Source of the DNA: Patiria pectinifera
Taxonomy: Eukaryota; Echinodermata; Asteroidea; Valvatida; Asterinidae
Direction: 5' to 3'
Assembly (NCBI GenBank): GCA_029964075.1
Contig: CM057146.1
Span: forward strand, 8,389,501-8,453,500
Length of the DNA stretch: 64,000 bases
Part shown: positions 1 through 12,100 of the stretch, piece by piece
How positions within the stretch are numbered: the first letter of the stretch is position 1
Layout of the letters: each line of letters opens with the position of its first letter
Translations under genes and position numbers: made by a program
The notes under the pieces: model-generated
The model's input: the letters and a program-made list of their open reading frames with translations, nothing else
Told to the model about the DNA's origin: nothing
The model's database searches: none

Positions 1-62
1 CCCTTTTTTTTTCTTTTCTGTCTTCTGACCCTCTGCTTTGGACTTTCTCTTGTTTCTTCCAG

Positions 63-176
63 ATATCAATGAATGCGCCAGCAACCCTTGCCAGAACGGA
101 GGACAGTGTAATGATCGCATCAACCGCTTTGACTGCACCTGTCAACCAGGATGGGAGGGAACTGTTTGCGAAAACA
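63..176 (+). CDS. EGF-like exon A1 (calcium-binding type)
   Basis: Acceptor TTCCAG, donor GTGAGT, 114 bp. It encodes INEC...CASNPC...CQNGGQC...CTC...GWEG..C, all six cysteines in EGF spacing. First residue comes from the split codon (D or N). By position before the avidin domain it corresponds to B38 in gene B. The next intron holds two tRNA-derived SINEs. Confidence 0.93.
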
Positions 177-3100
177 GTGAGTGGCCATTGCAATCCTTCC
201 CCCCCCCAAAAAAAAAAACCCCAAGGCTTTCCTCCTGGAGTTGGTCCGAAAGTCTCCATTTAGGACTCTGAATTTGCCTCGTGTATGGCACTGGACGTGT
301 GTAGTTGGATTATTATTATTAATATTATTATTATTAATCACTTCTGGTAATGAAACCAAGGATTCCTCAAAAGCGCCCTAGGCACTGTAGCTCGCAAGCC
401 TGAAGAAACCTGTGGAGAGAAGACAATGAGAAGAAGTTACAGTTTTCAGAGGTGGGAGAAAAACCCCCGAAGAATATTCTGGGGAAAACCCATGGAATCA
501 GGTAGGGACTGAAACCCCAATCCACATATTGGCCCAGGTGGGATTCGAACCCGGGTCACAGCGGTGGAAGGCGAGGAAAGTGCCCCTACGCCAACCTGAC
601 TCCCCTATCTAGTGTGAAAGGGGTTCCCGATAACTCAGGGTTTGACCTTGGTACGTTGGCACGTGTGGTCTAGCGGTAGAGCATCGGATTCATGATCGTG
701 AGATTTAAGGTTCGAGCCCCACCATGGCCATGCGTGTTGTGCCCTTGAGTAAGGCGCTTTACCTCAATAACTCCTCTCAACCCAGGTGTTAAATGGGTAC
801 CGGCATTAGTCAATGCTGGGAAGGTAACAGACTCGCTGTGGAGGAGGTGTGGCGATCCCCCCCACAGCAGCCTATGAGTCCTGCCCAATCGCTAACGAAA
901 GAGAGATGGGCACTCCATTCTGGTAGACACAGGTTCGGCCCCTGTACTTTTTGGTACAACACAGAGATTTTGGACAGTGTGCAAGGGCCAATTAAAGAAG
1001 CTGCGTCACAATTTCTCCATCTGTTAGCTTCTGTACAAACGCCCGGTGTGGCTATCCCGTACAGTTTCTCCATTGGCTGTTCCAAATTTCGTGATCGAAT
1101 GTTTGTTTTTTACATTTGTGTCGCCCTTCTGCAGACATCCAGGAATGCAACAGTTTCCCTTGTCGCAACGGCGGTCAGTGCGTGGACGGAATCAACGAAT
1201 TCACCTGTACCTGCGCCCCCGGCTGGGAGGGCACCCTCTGCGAAACTAGTAAAGTTTTCCGTTCCCTACAAATCACTCCTCCTCTCTGGTCTAACCCTAA
1301 CCAAAGAAAAATAAAAGTTAACCCTAACCGATCTTTTCCCCCCTCAAGGATTTTTCCCTCCCCACTGGCAAATAGCAAAAAGCCAGGGATAGGTGGTCGC
1401 AACAGAACGAGGTTCTCTCCGAGTTTCACCGGCTGAAAAAAAAAAATCGAGCCGCGCATGTGCCCAACACGTGCTGTGTCGTAAGTAGTGACCGGACGCA
1501 TGACCCAGAGGTCGCGCCGAGGCCAAAAGGTCATGGGTTCGCTGGCTGGTGACTTTTCAATTTTTGAAAATTTACCGGCTGGGTTCGTCAAACACACACA
1601 TACACATTGCATGTTTTTCATGGTGCCATGGGTTTGGGTATGACTAACAATTCTATTTTTTCTCTCTTTTACTTGTCTCTCTTTCCTTCTCCTTAGAAGG
1701 TTTTTTTCTTTCCTTTTTTTTTCTCCCCTTTTCTCTTCCAACCCCACCCCTAAACCCTTACATTCGCAGAGTTAGGGCGTAAGTTTATAAATTAGGCATA
1801 GACGTAGGGACCAACCACAATTCATCCGTAAAAACAACATTCAGATTTGCCTGTAAATCGCCTCCAAAAAGTCAGGAATGAGACAAACTATTTCTTTCTC
1901 CAAACATGACGTGAAAGTCAAAATACCTGCAAGCTTTGCAGTTCCAAATTTCGATTACGTTCGTAAGCCGAAACGGCCTGTTTGATCCAGTAAAACATAG
2001 GGTATTCCTGACTTCGTGGATGCACGCACTACGGAAAAACCAGTGGAACTCTCCGGTGACCTTTAACCTCTTGTGCGAGCTAGTGGCGTTAGTAAAAAAT
2101 AAACAAAAACCCGTTGTCCGAAAATCTCACGAAATTCCCAATTTTTTGTGGAAAAAAATGTATGTATGGAATCTTTTCGCTCGTAAATAGTTTGAATAAC
2201 AACAAAACGACAACGATTACCGGCCACATTGCAGCACAAGAGAACGGAGGATCATATCGGAGGCACGCTCCGCCGTGTTTTCCCGCGAAGTGCGTTTTAC
2301 GGGAAATGTGAAATTGGTTTGACAACCAATTTCACATTTCCCTCTCCGCTTGTGTTCCCCTTTTGCCAGATGTGGACGAGTGCGCCAGCAGTCCGTGCCA
2401 AAATAACGGCCGGTGCACGGATCGTGTCAACAGCTACACGTGCACCTGCTTGGCAGGTTATGCAGGAGACCGGTGCCAGATCAGTGAGTGGTCTTAATTT
2501 GTTTTTTTTTAATCATTTAAAGGGAATATACAACATGTGCAAACATTGGAAAACAAAACTACCACATTTTTACGAAATAGCTTACTAGGATGTTGGTAAA
2601 TGACAGTCTAAAGCATCCTGTAAAATTATGGCACCTGGTGTGAAGTCATTTTCAAGAAAAGTGGTATTTTTGTATAAATTTCCAACGGTGGTCGGCCGAC
2701 CCCCCGTTGGAAAAACCTAACTATTTTTCAACTACTGCTCCAAATTTACCATTTTTTTAGTCCAAATTTTGTTTGCTATTGGTTACATGTTCATGAACGG
2801 GTGCAGGCCAGTTAGACTGGTTTCCTTACCTTACAGTTTTCCGGCATCTATAAATTGATTCATTTCATCTTTAGTGGAATCAGGGAACCGGACTACTTGA
2901 AATTTTTTGTTTTTCTTGGTTTTTCCAGCATTTTCGAACACAAAACTTCAAACATGTCAGTGGAACAATATTTGATCTATTATACTAACCCCTCAAATAG
3001 TTCATTTCTGAAAATTACAGCAAAAGCCAATGATATACATTCCCTTTAATCATAAAACTGTTTTAATGAGTTGTAAATTTAGCCACTTTATTTGTATGTA

Positions 3101-6100
3101 CGGGGTGTGCCCCAAAAAATGTCCCTCTGGAGGATGCATCAGAATTCTCGTAATTTATGGAAATTCTCAAATTCAATTATAGAATTGATGAACCCAAACA
3201 ATTTTCTTTCATGTGTTAAGTTTTTGTTGGATTCGGTTCAGTGGTTTTGAAACAAAAGCCATTATGTAAAACCTGTCCGTTTTGCTCCATTCCAAGTTTG
3301 ACAACACATACGTGAGCGTAAACGATGTGTTTCTCTGCAAGTGATTTGGTTTAACAACATAGCGGTTTGAGACACTCCTTTGTTATAATTCAAGAAGATA
3401 TTGCGTAACAAATGGCCACAGTCAACAATGAGAAGAGGCAGCAATCGTATTCCTCCTGTTTAGTTAAGTAATTTAATCAAAAAGCCAGTTTAAGCTAAAT
3501 GTAAAACTTGGAGTGGTGCAAAATAGTACTGTGTTACATAATAGCCTTTATTTGGAAAACCGGTGAACCAAATCCGATGGAGAAATTCTACAGAAAATTG
3601 AACAATACATATTCTTCACAATAATCCAGTTCGGTATTCCATCTGCGCATGTGCACATCGAGATTTGACAATTTTTCTTTCGGATACAAATGTCATTGTA
3701 TGCGTGCAAAGCATAGCGAAGTACCAGCAGAATTGAAGAGATCATCGTGTTCTGAATTAAAGCATTTTGCAAAAAAACTTTGAACAGCGAAAAGTTTTAG
3801 GTGTCTTGTGTGTCAACATTTTGTGGGAACGAAAGTTCCATCTCTTTTCGGTTGCACGAAAAATTGCACAGAATGCAGATTTGGTTACCACGTCCCCCAT
3901 AGTCTTGTGTGCATTTATCTGCCGCGGTTAATCCGAAATAAAAAAAATCGTTGAATCTTGCTGTGCACCAGACTATTTTGGAATACCGAACTTGCTGATT
4001 ATGTAAGAACAAGTAGAAAGAACGTTTCGGTTTGCGGTAACACCATGTGGTAATAACTACTGCTTAGAAGATATTAGTTCTGAAAAGAACTTGTCCTGCT
4101 TATTATCAACTTTGCTAAGTAGTTTATTTTTTTTTGTTCTGATAAGAACAGTCCTTCTGTAAGTTCTGAACGAACTTGTCTTTGGTCTCAACATATAGGA
4201 TTACTTAAGGATTACTTTGTATTACAGCAGGACTGTTGTAATACCTATTACTTGTTCATTTTCATTTCATACACGACACACAAAAAGCATCCATATACGA
4301 CCGTCATAATTACTTCAAGTTTGGCCAATATTCACCCTTTCTGTTTCTCTTTCTCAGATATCAATGAATGCATGAGCGGACCGTGCCGCAATGGTGGGGT
4401 CTGCGTCGATGGCATCAACCGGTATGAATGCAACTGCCCCAACGAATACACTGGTGTTCACTGTGAAACCGGTAAGTCGGGCAAACTAGGAGCTTTCCAC
4501 TTTCTCTTCACGGCTGCGCAACTCTTTGAGATGCAATCTTTCACAATTCGGGCAGTGCGCCACTAAGAGTTTGCCATGGAGAGTCCATTTTTCAGGTTTA
4601 CGGTCGACAAAACATGGTCCATTTGCATGAGAGTCAGAAGACAACTTGATCTAATTTGTTATAGGTTGGAGCATAGTGTCTGCCGCCTTGCAAAAAAAAC
4701 ACCATATTGATAAGAAGAAAAGGACAGGGTAAACAGATCCTCGAATCATACGCTTACGAAACTAAGTGACTGGAAAGAGTTGCAATTTCCAATAGCCCGC
4801 GCTGCAAATTTGTCGACCATCTCCCACAATGCACTGGGAAAAATGAACTCTCTGTGGCAAATTCTTGGTGGCACACTGCATTGTGAATCGCCCGAATTGG
4901 TACTGAAGTTCGTACCCAATTCTGTTTTTTTTAAAGATTGCATAGGCTTGTAGCATTGCCTAAGTGCATTTTTTAAGTTAAAAAAGTTGGAGTGTAATAG
5001 AAGTGTGTAAGTGGTGGTCTTTAGGACCCAGACAAGTTGGCTAAAAAAGTCACTTTTCATATCTGGGCAGAGGTCGAAATGAGGGATTGCAGGTGTTAGC
5101 AAAGAGAATACAATTCTCCTTACCATACTGTTTGTTGCACTTCAATCGGACATTCCGTTGACAAGTTATGGATGTGTAAAGTCTACATTTATCGACATGT
5201 CAAAAAAGTGAAATACTAAGAAAAATGCCATTAAAGTTTCGAGTTTTGTATTCGTGAAAATGAAAGATGCTATTTGGGTTTTTTTTCAAAATACTTTTAT
5301 TCCACATATTTTACACTATATTTTTAACCAGTGCATGCCGGGATTATTTTGACATTGACCGAACCCAGCCATGGGAGTGTATGCAGGCCGTCATCTGCGG
5401 GTAGCACACCTTAATATTTCCGGCCTCGCTTACTGCGAGCGGGTCGCTGACAGATATTTTTGGCCTCGCTTGTTGCGTGTTTATTCGTCATCCGTTCAGA
5501 ATACCGCAAAACGTTTGCGAGTATACACGTCATCCGACGTGAACTGGTTGAAATATGTGTAGTAGACATATCGGAGATTACAATATGAATAAATTTGAAA
5601 ATCAGAGAAAAAAATCACCCCATTCCCTTTTTTTCTTCATTTTTCTCCATGACGGGCCTGTGCACATTTCTGTCTGATTTTGGCAGAACGCCTCTCATTT
5701 GACCATTGTGCCACGGTAATGGCTTGTCAGATTTGTGACAGTCTAATGTGATTTGCCCGACTTCAAAAGCTAGATGTGTCATCTTTACTTTTGATCAAGA
5801 TTTCAGAAGCTCACAGTTGTAGCATTTCTATAATCGCACTGCTCTTGTTCCTCTTCCCCTGTGCAGATCTGAATACCTGCCGGAGCAATCCCTGTCTGAA
5901 CGGCGGTCGCTGCGACAACCAGGGTCCCGACTACATCTGCCAATGTACCGCGGCTTACACAGGACGAAACTGTCAATATGGTAGCTCCCTACACCATAGA
6001 TTGGTGTTCATTGGTGTGGGGTATAGGGTAGACTGCCCAGAGTATCATTCAATATATTATTTCAACATAATGATTATAGGAACATAGTTTGGTGCCGTGC

Positions 6101-9100
6101 ACACAGTTTCAAAGCACTGTGTATTAGATCACTTTTCAAAAACGACTCATGCCAAAGATGCATCTTGCTGCAAATTTTCAAATGTTGTGCACATGTTAAC
6201 CATCAACAAACATGCCCCTCAGCTACTTGGGTCAAAATCCTTGCTTCTTTGTGATTATGTGGCAATTGGCCGGGATAGCCCACGAAAGTCTTTCGACATA
6301 TTTCAAGGGGGTCCTGGGGTAGAACATTTACAGTTAAAAATTACAGTTTTAGTGGTGGGAGGAAAAACCCTAGAATGATATTCTTGGGAAAACCTACGGA
6401 ATCAGACGGGGTGTGAAAATCCAATCCACGTATTGGCCCAGGCTGGATTTGAACCCGGGTCACAGCCGTGGAAGGCGAGGAAAGTACCGCTACGCCAACC
6501 TGACTCCCCTTTTGCATTCAAATTTGTGATAGCTCAAAACAATGCTAGAGAGTTCAAATCGACACATGAAATGAAAAACTGAAATGAAAAAAAAAACCTG
6601 CATTGTGTTACTGCAGAAATAACAACCAAACTCTGACTTTTTCTGTGTAAAGTCCAGTTGTGAAGCAAGATAATACGATTGTGTGTTCTTTTGCCCAGAA
6701 ATCAACTTCTGCTCCAGCCTGCCGTGCCAGAACGGCGGAACCTGTGAAGACTCGCTGTCTGGCTACACGTGTAACTGTCGTGTCGGCTACACTGGACTCA
6801 ACTGTGAAACTGGTAAATTGCTGAGCATTATAATTTATCCAGCGAGCGCGAGTGGAACACGGAATAATGTAGTGCGTCTTGTGTTCCACATGCCACGAGG
6901 CCGAAGGCCGAGTGGTATGTGGGACACAGACGCACTACATTTTCTGTGTTCTACGAGCGCGAGCGTGATAACGAATTTATCTTCAAGCAAATTTGACGCG
7001 CAGTACAGTTGAAACGCGTACGCTTTACATGGACATTCAGCAGTTCAGCGTATGCAGCTGGAATGGCGCTCGCATCTTGGAACAGCGCAATACGCGGAGT
7101 GCGGTATGGACCGAGGCCGTGCTACATGGTTATATGTAGCAGGGCTTGTTGCCACGGATCCACCAATCAGGATCGAGGATTCAAGTTTACTTGAAGATAA
7201 TTGTGATTATCTGTTTTGCCTGGACCTGGGTAGGGCCAGCCTACTTTTATCTGACTGACTTTGTGACCAAGTGTAAATGTTGAGATTTTTTAGGTCCAAG
7301 TCTGCTAGGCAAGCATTGTACTAAAAGCTTTTCTGTGATCTATAGAGGAGGGTTTTCCCTGTAGTTCACAGATTTAATTTTAATGGCTTGTTCTAAAAAG
7401 GTGGGCAGGGGTGCAAGAGTGGCTCTGTAGATCTGTGGTCGAATTGGGCTCACTATGCCTCATACATATTCATGAGCAAGAGCCAAATTCTTTTTTGGTC
7501 CAATCACCGTATCATGTCAGCCACTAGTGCGCATGCACAGGCTAAATACGCATGTGCAGTTAACTCCAGCATGGGTTACCCATGGATAGAATAGTCGACT
7601 TCACACATGCTTTACTAAGCAATTGTGGAACTGTCACACAGGGTTAGTGCGCACCTGCGGACATTGCCCTAGCTAGATGAAAAGATGGAAACACACGCAC
7701 AGCAACATTTTGCCCAGCGAACTGATGCGTAACTCCACCCAGTTTCTGTGTGAACATGTATTCTTCGCTTGGGGCTCTAGTATGTCAGTTCCCAATACTG
7801 TGGGGAGCTAACATTGACTACCCATCCTTAAACCGTGTAATATTTGTATATTATTATTTATATCAGGCTTCCGGCGGTAAAAATAAATCAGCATATTGTA
7901 TGCTTTCATAAAAAGTTGACTGCAATATTAAACATTGTTATTGCAGTCAATCCGGGCATTTTCGCAGACTCCCGCTTGATCAAGAGCATAGAAAGTCACA
8001 GTTGTTGTCACTAAAACAGGAGTAGCGGCGCGCGCGTCGTCGAACACGACCACGTGCGCGCGCGTGGGCCGCAGAAGCGCAGAAGGCCATGCACTGTTGT
8101 TGTTAACAATTACAGTGGCTTCAAAACGCTTGATGTAAACGAAAAGATGTGTGAGAGACAGTGTTGTCTTGTGCTTTCTTCTTTGGGATCAAGTAAGCCT
8201 GATAATATTGAATAATAATAATGGGATACTTGAATTTATTGTGCTGCCATAATATCATCTCGCTTCTTATTCGAGTCCATGCAATATCGTCATAGCTTGT
8301 GCAATAGTATTATGTATGCTATGTTCTTATATCTATAAATATTCAATGGGGCAAGCAGGTGTAAGCTCCAAGCTGGCTGCAAGGTGGTTGTATATTGTGG
8401 TTGGATACTCTGCAGTCGCTGAAATCTCTTAACTTGCCAGCAAAGGGCAGAATTCAAAATGTTGTAGAACCTACATCCTCTGAATGACGATAACATTTTG
8501 TTGTTGTTACGGAATATCATTTTTTCATGTTTTTGGCCATATTTTTCAGTGACTTTCTGTGACATAGCCGGCATGTGGTACAATGATCAGGGAGACGTGG
8601 TCACCCTCAGCCAGACTGGCTCCGGTATGCTCCTGGGAGAGTACAAGACCAGCTTGGAGAGGCTGATGGGATACATGGGTAGGTAGCGATAGCCACCAAT
8701 AGAGGGCGCACTCACTGTTCATTTTTAATTTTTTTTTAATTCAACATTCATTTCTGTTCAATTCCAACACTCTTCTTTGAAAACAGTAAGGAACACACAG
8801 GAAGATAACTTCAGAGCTTCTGAACTTCAGACTTTACTTTAACCAATTCACATTTTTGCAAGAATGGAACGAGGCGCGGGCTTACTTTTCACTCGACCTC
8901 AAGCCAGGCGGGTTGAAGCCATCACCCTCAGGCAGCACACTCATATTTCCAGCCTCGCTCACAGCGTGTTTATCTGTCATCCGTTCCAAATACCTCAACA
9001 TAGCGCGGACTGGTTAATGGTTGTCCCCTTTTTAGTTTAAGTAAAAGCTGCATCTAGGGAGGCTCTTGAAAAGCCAGCTGACTAGATGGCTACACGAAGA

Positions 9101-12100
9101 AGAAGGGATCTCAGAAAGAAAAAAATTATGGACTAGAAAAAAAAGTTGAAGAGGTTATTTCCAAAATGTGATGTATCCACTTGAAAAAAAGTGAAATATT
9201 TGCAGTTTTATAAAACCTAAAAGAATAAAAACAATATAAAAGCTGTTTCTAAACTTTTAGCTGTTTCTAAACTTAAATTGTACTTAACAATGTAACAGCT
9301 GTCCAAACTAACTTGGGCAGCCAGGAGATAGCGGGATTCTCGAAGGCAACAAAACGGCGTGTCTCGCGTTTTGGAAAGTAATTGTGCTTGGCCTGAGACA
9401 AATTAACATCAGTCCTGTCATTTTTTTCTCTTTTATTTTGTTCTATGTGGCTCTCCGTACAGCTCCCACTGTCCTGGTTGGCTATGCCACCCGTGGTGTC
9501 ACCTTCCCGGCCTTTGGCTTCACTGTGATCCGCAACAACGGTCAGATGGCCAGCAGCTGGACCGGTCAGTGCCAGTGGTGTGGCGGAACCGAGGTCCTGC
9601 TGACCTCCTGGATCCAGTCCAACCAGGTCAACACCTGCGGTCTGATGAGGGACTCCAGCGAGTAAGTGACCCATGGGCTAGAGGGTGGGGGTGGGCTAAG
9701 GATAGGGGGATAGGGAGACTAGGCAGTGTTAGTGGTGTGGTGGGACCGAGGTCCTACTGACCTGGATGAAGTCCAACCTGGTCAACACCTGCGGTCTGAT
9801 GAGGGACTCCAGCGAGTAAGTGACCCATGGGGTAGAGGGTGGGGAAGGATAGGGGGACCGGTCAGTGGTGTGGCGGGACCAAGGTCCTACTGACCTCCTG
9901 GATCCAGACCAACCTGGTCAACACTTGCAGTCTGACGAAGGATTCCAGCGAGTAAGTGACCCATGAAGTATAGGGTGGGGAAGGATAGGGGGACCAGTCA
10001 GTGGTGTGGCCAGACCGAGGTCCTACTGACCTCCTGGATCCAGTCCAACCTGGTCAACACTTGCAGTCTGACGAGGGATTCCAGCGAGTAAGTGACCGAT
10101 GGGGTTAGGGGGCTGGGGAGGGTAGGAGGATGGGGGAGGGGGACTGGTCAGTGGTGTGGCCGGACCGAGGTCCTACTGACCTCCTGGATCCAGTCCAACC
10201 AGGTCAACACTTGCAGTCTGACGAGGGATTCCAGCGAGTAAGTGACTAATGGGGTTGGGGGCTGAGTAGGTTGGGGTTCGGGTGGAGGAAGGGGTTTGTG
10301 GTAGAATTGGTGTCTGTGGTCAGATCCGGGAGCTGGGCCAATTTCATGAGATCCAGGGTCAATTGTGTGGAACACTTCAAAATAAAATCGAAAAATCACG
10401 CCGAAATACAATTTCTCTGGAACTTTGTAGCGTGTACGTAAACTCAAGTTTTATGAGTGGGAATGTTTAGTGCTTGACGAAAATTCAAGCGCGCCATGCC
10501 ACGTAAGGGGACATCAACAGCACTGTATGTGACTGATTCTATGCTCGATGAGCCAGTGAAGAGTACGCGACTGCTGAAATGGGGGCAGGGGTGGGCTGGA
10601 AGGGGATTTGGTGGTGGGTATATTTGGGGATGTTTAAATTTGTTTAAACTTAGATTTGGTTGCACCGCGCCTTTTTCATAGCGGCAAACGTGTATACAAT
10701 TTTGTATGCATGTTCGCCGGTATGGAAAAGGCGCCGTGCAACCTGTTCGCCAGTATGGAAAAAACACGACGAATTGTTACGTTCGTTAGTCTGTGCGGGC
10801 GGAAGACTTCCATAAAGTTAGTGAACGTGGTGTGTCATGTGGTCTTTTCTGGGGTATATGGTTAGGGGCCTTGTATCAGAGTCTGTGTGGGCCTACTGCA
10901 AGAAAAATCCCTGGCGAGGACTTAGTACAATTTAGCGTCAAGTGAGAAAGCAGGAGGGTAGACTCGTTTATATTTTTAAGGGTGTGTGTCAATGGCATGT
11001 GTAGGGGGGGGGGCATGGGGCTCCTACTCAAGCCCAGTATCCCCGCCCCTTTTGCCTCCTTGCCGAGAATTTTGAGGATTGCAAAGATGGGCTTGTCATT
11101 GTTAGACTTGCATTGAATTCACCCCTTCAGAAAATGAGGCTGCCTAAAAGTACCCCCTTGCGAACAGGACCCCACTCGTGTGTGTCTGTGTGATGTGTAA
11201 ATCTGCTGGTTCACCGATAAAGAAATTTCTTTAGGGGTGTGGGTGTGTCTCAGCTGGGTGCATCAAAGGAGTACCTCGTGGTGTTGTAATTCAAGCCACG
11301 TGGTTCTTAAAATGGCACGGACGCCTATTTGTTAAACAAAATCGCAGCAACTTTTCGCATTCCCGGTTCATAAGATTTGAACTCTCCGACGGCTTTAATT
11401 TCAACAGCTTTTTTGTTGCGAAACGTCAAACTCGCTTCCTGACGTATAGACCAGCCTTTATATAATGTTCTTGTTTTGAAATGTTTGTAATTGGTTATTG
11501 TGAAACCAAGCATCCAGTATGTGCATTAGGGTGTTTTTTTTGTATTGTCTGGTTGTCACTGTTTGTTCTATGTGTTGTAGTGGTACCACAGGAAAATTCT
11601 ACCATTTTCTGGAATGAGGATAAAGAATACATTTTGAGAAAGCCTAGAAATTCTCTGTCCTCTCCAATTTGTTCATGATAGTTAAAACAACCAATGATCA
11701 CATAATAATAAAGATAGTATTATAGCACATTTTAGAATGGATTTATTTGGCTTTACAAGCTAGACGAAATTACGATAAAAACAAACAAAAAATTAGGGGA
11801 AATGAGTAGTAACATAAATAGACAAATGTGTTTGAATTTTAAATTTTGGTCTCTAGAAGCTAGTGATCTAATTTACACTTGTTATAAGACACAAAAAAAT
11901 GTAGAGCAGTCTTTTTTTTCTAAAAATTGTGTAAGGATAAATGTGTAAATATTGTGAAATTTTAAGCTTATGACTCGGAATAAAGTGATTTAAGAAAATA
12001 ATTACTAAATCATTGTTCTTATAACACGTAAGTTATAAGATAACTTGCTAAGAAGAACTTGCTAAGTTCGCAACGTCAGGCCACATTAATTTTTAGATTT

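Noticed and set aside
1280-1335. TAACCC motifs as a telomere remnant
   Set aside because: Only three to four scattered CCCTAACC units, too few to call.
9734-10237. Additional avidin-like exons encoding EVLLTSW-like sequence
   Set aside because: The copies lack an acceptor and the N-terminal half of the exon, and one has lost part of TSWIQ; treated as a noncoding tandem duplication.
11581-11616. Alternative last avidin exon after the acceptor TGTTGTAG
   Set aside because: In phase 2 it would give only about a dozen residues without the G-x-D/N-x-x-TR pattern of the last strand; the 12246 exon fits better.
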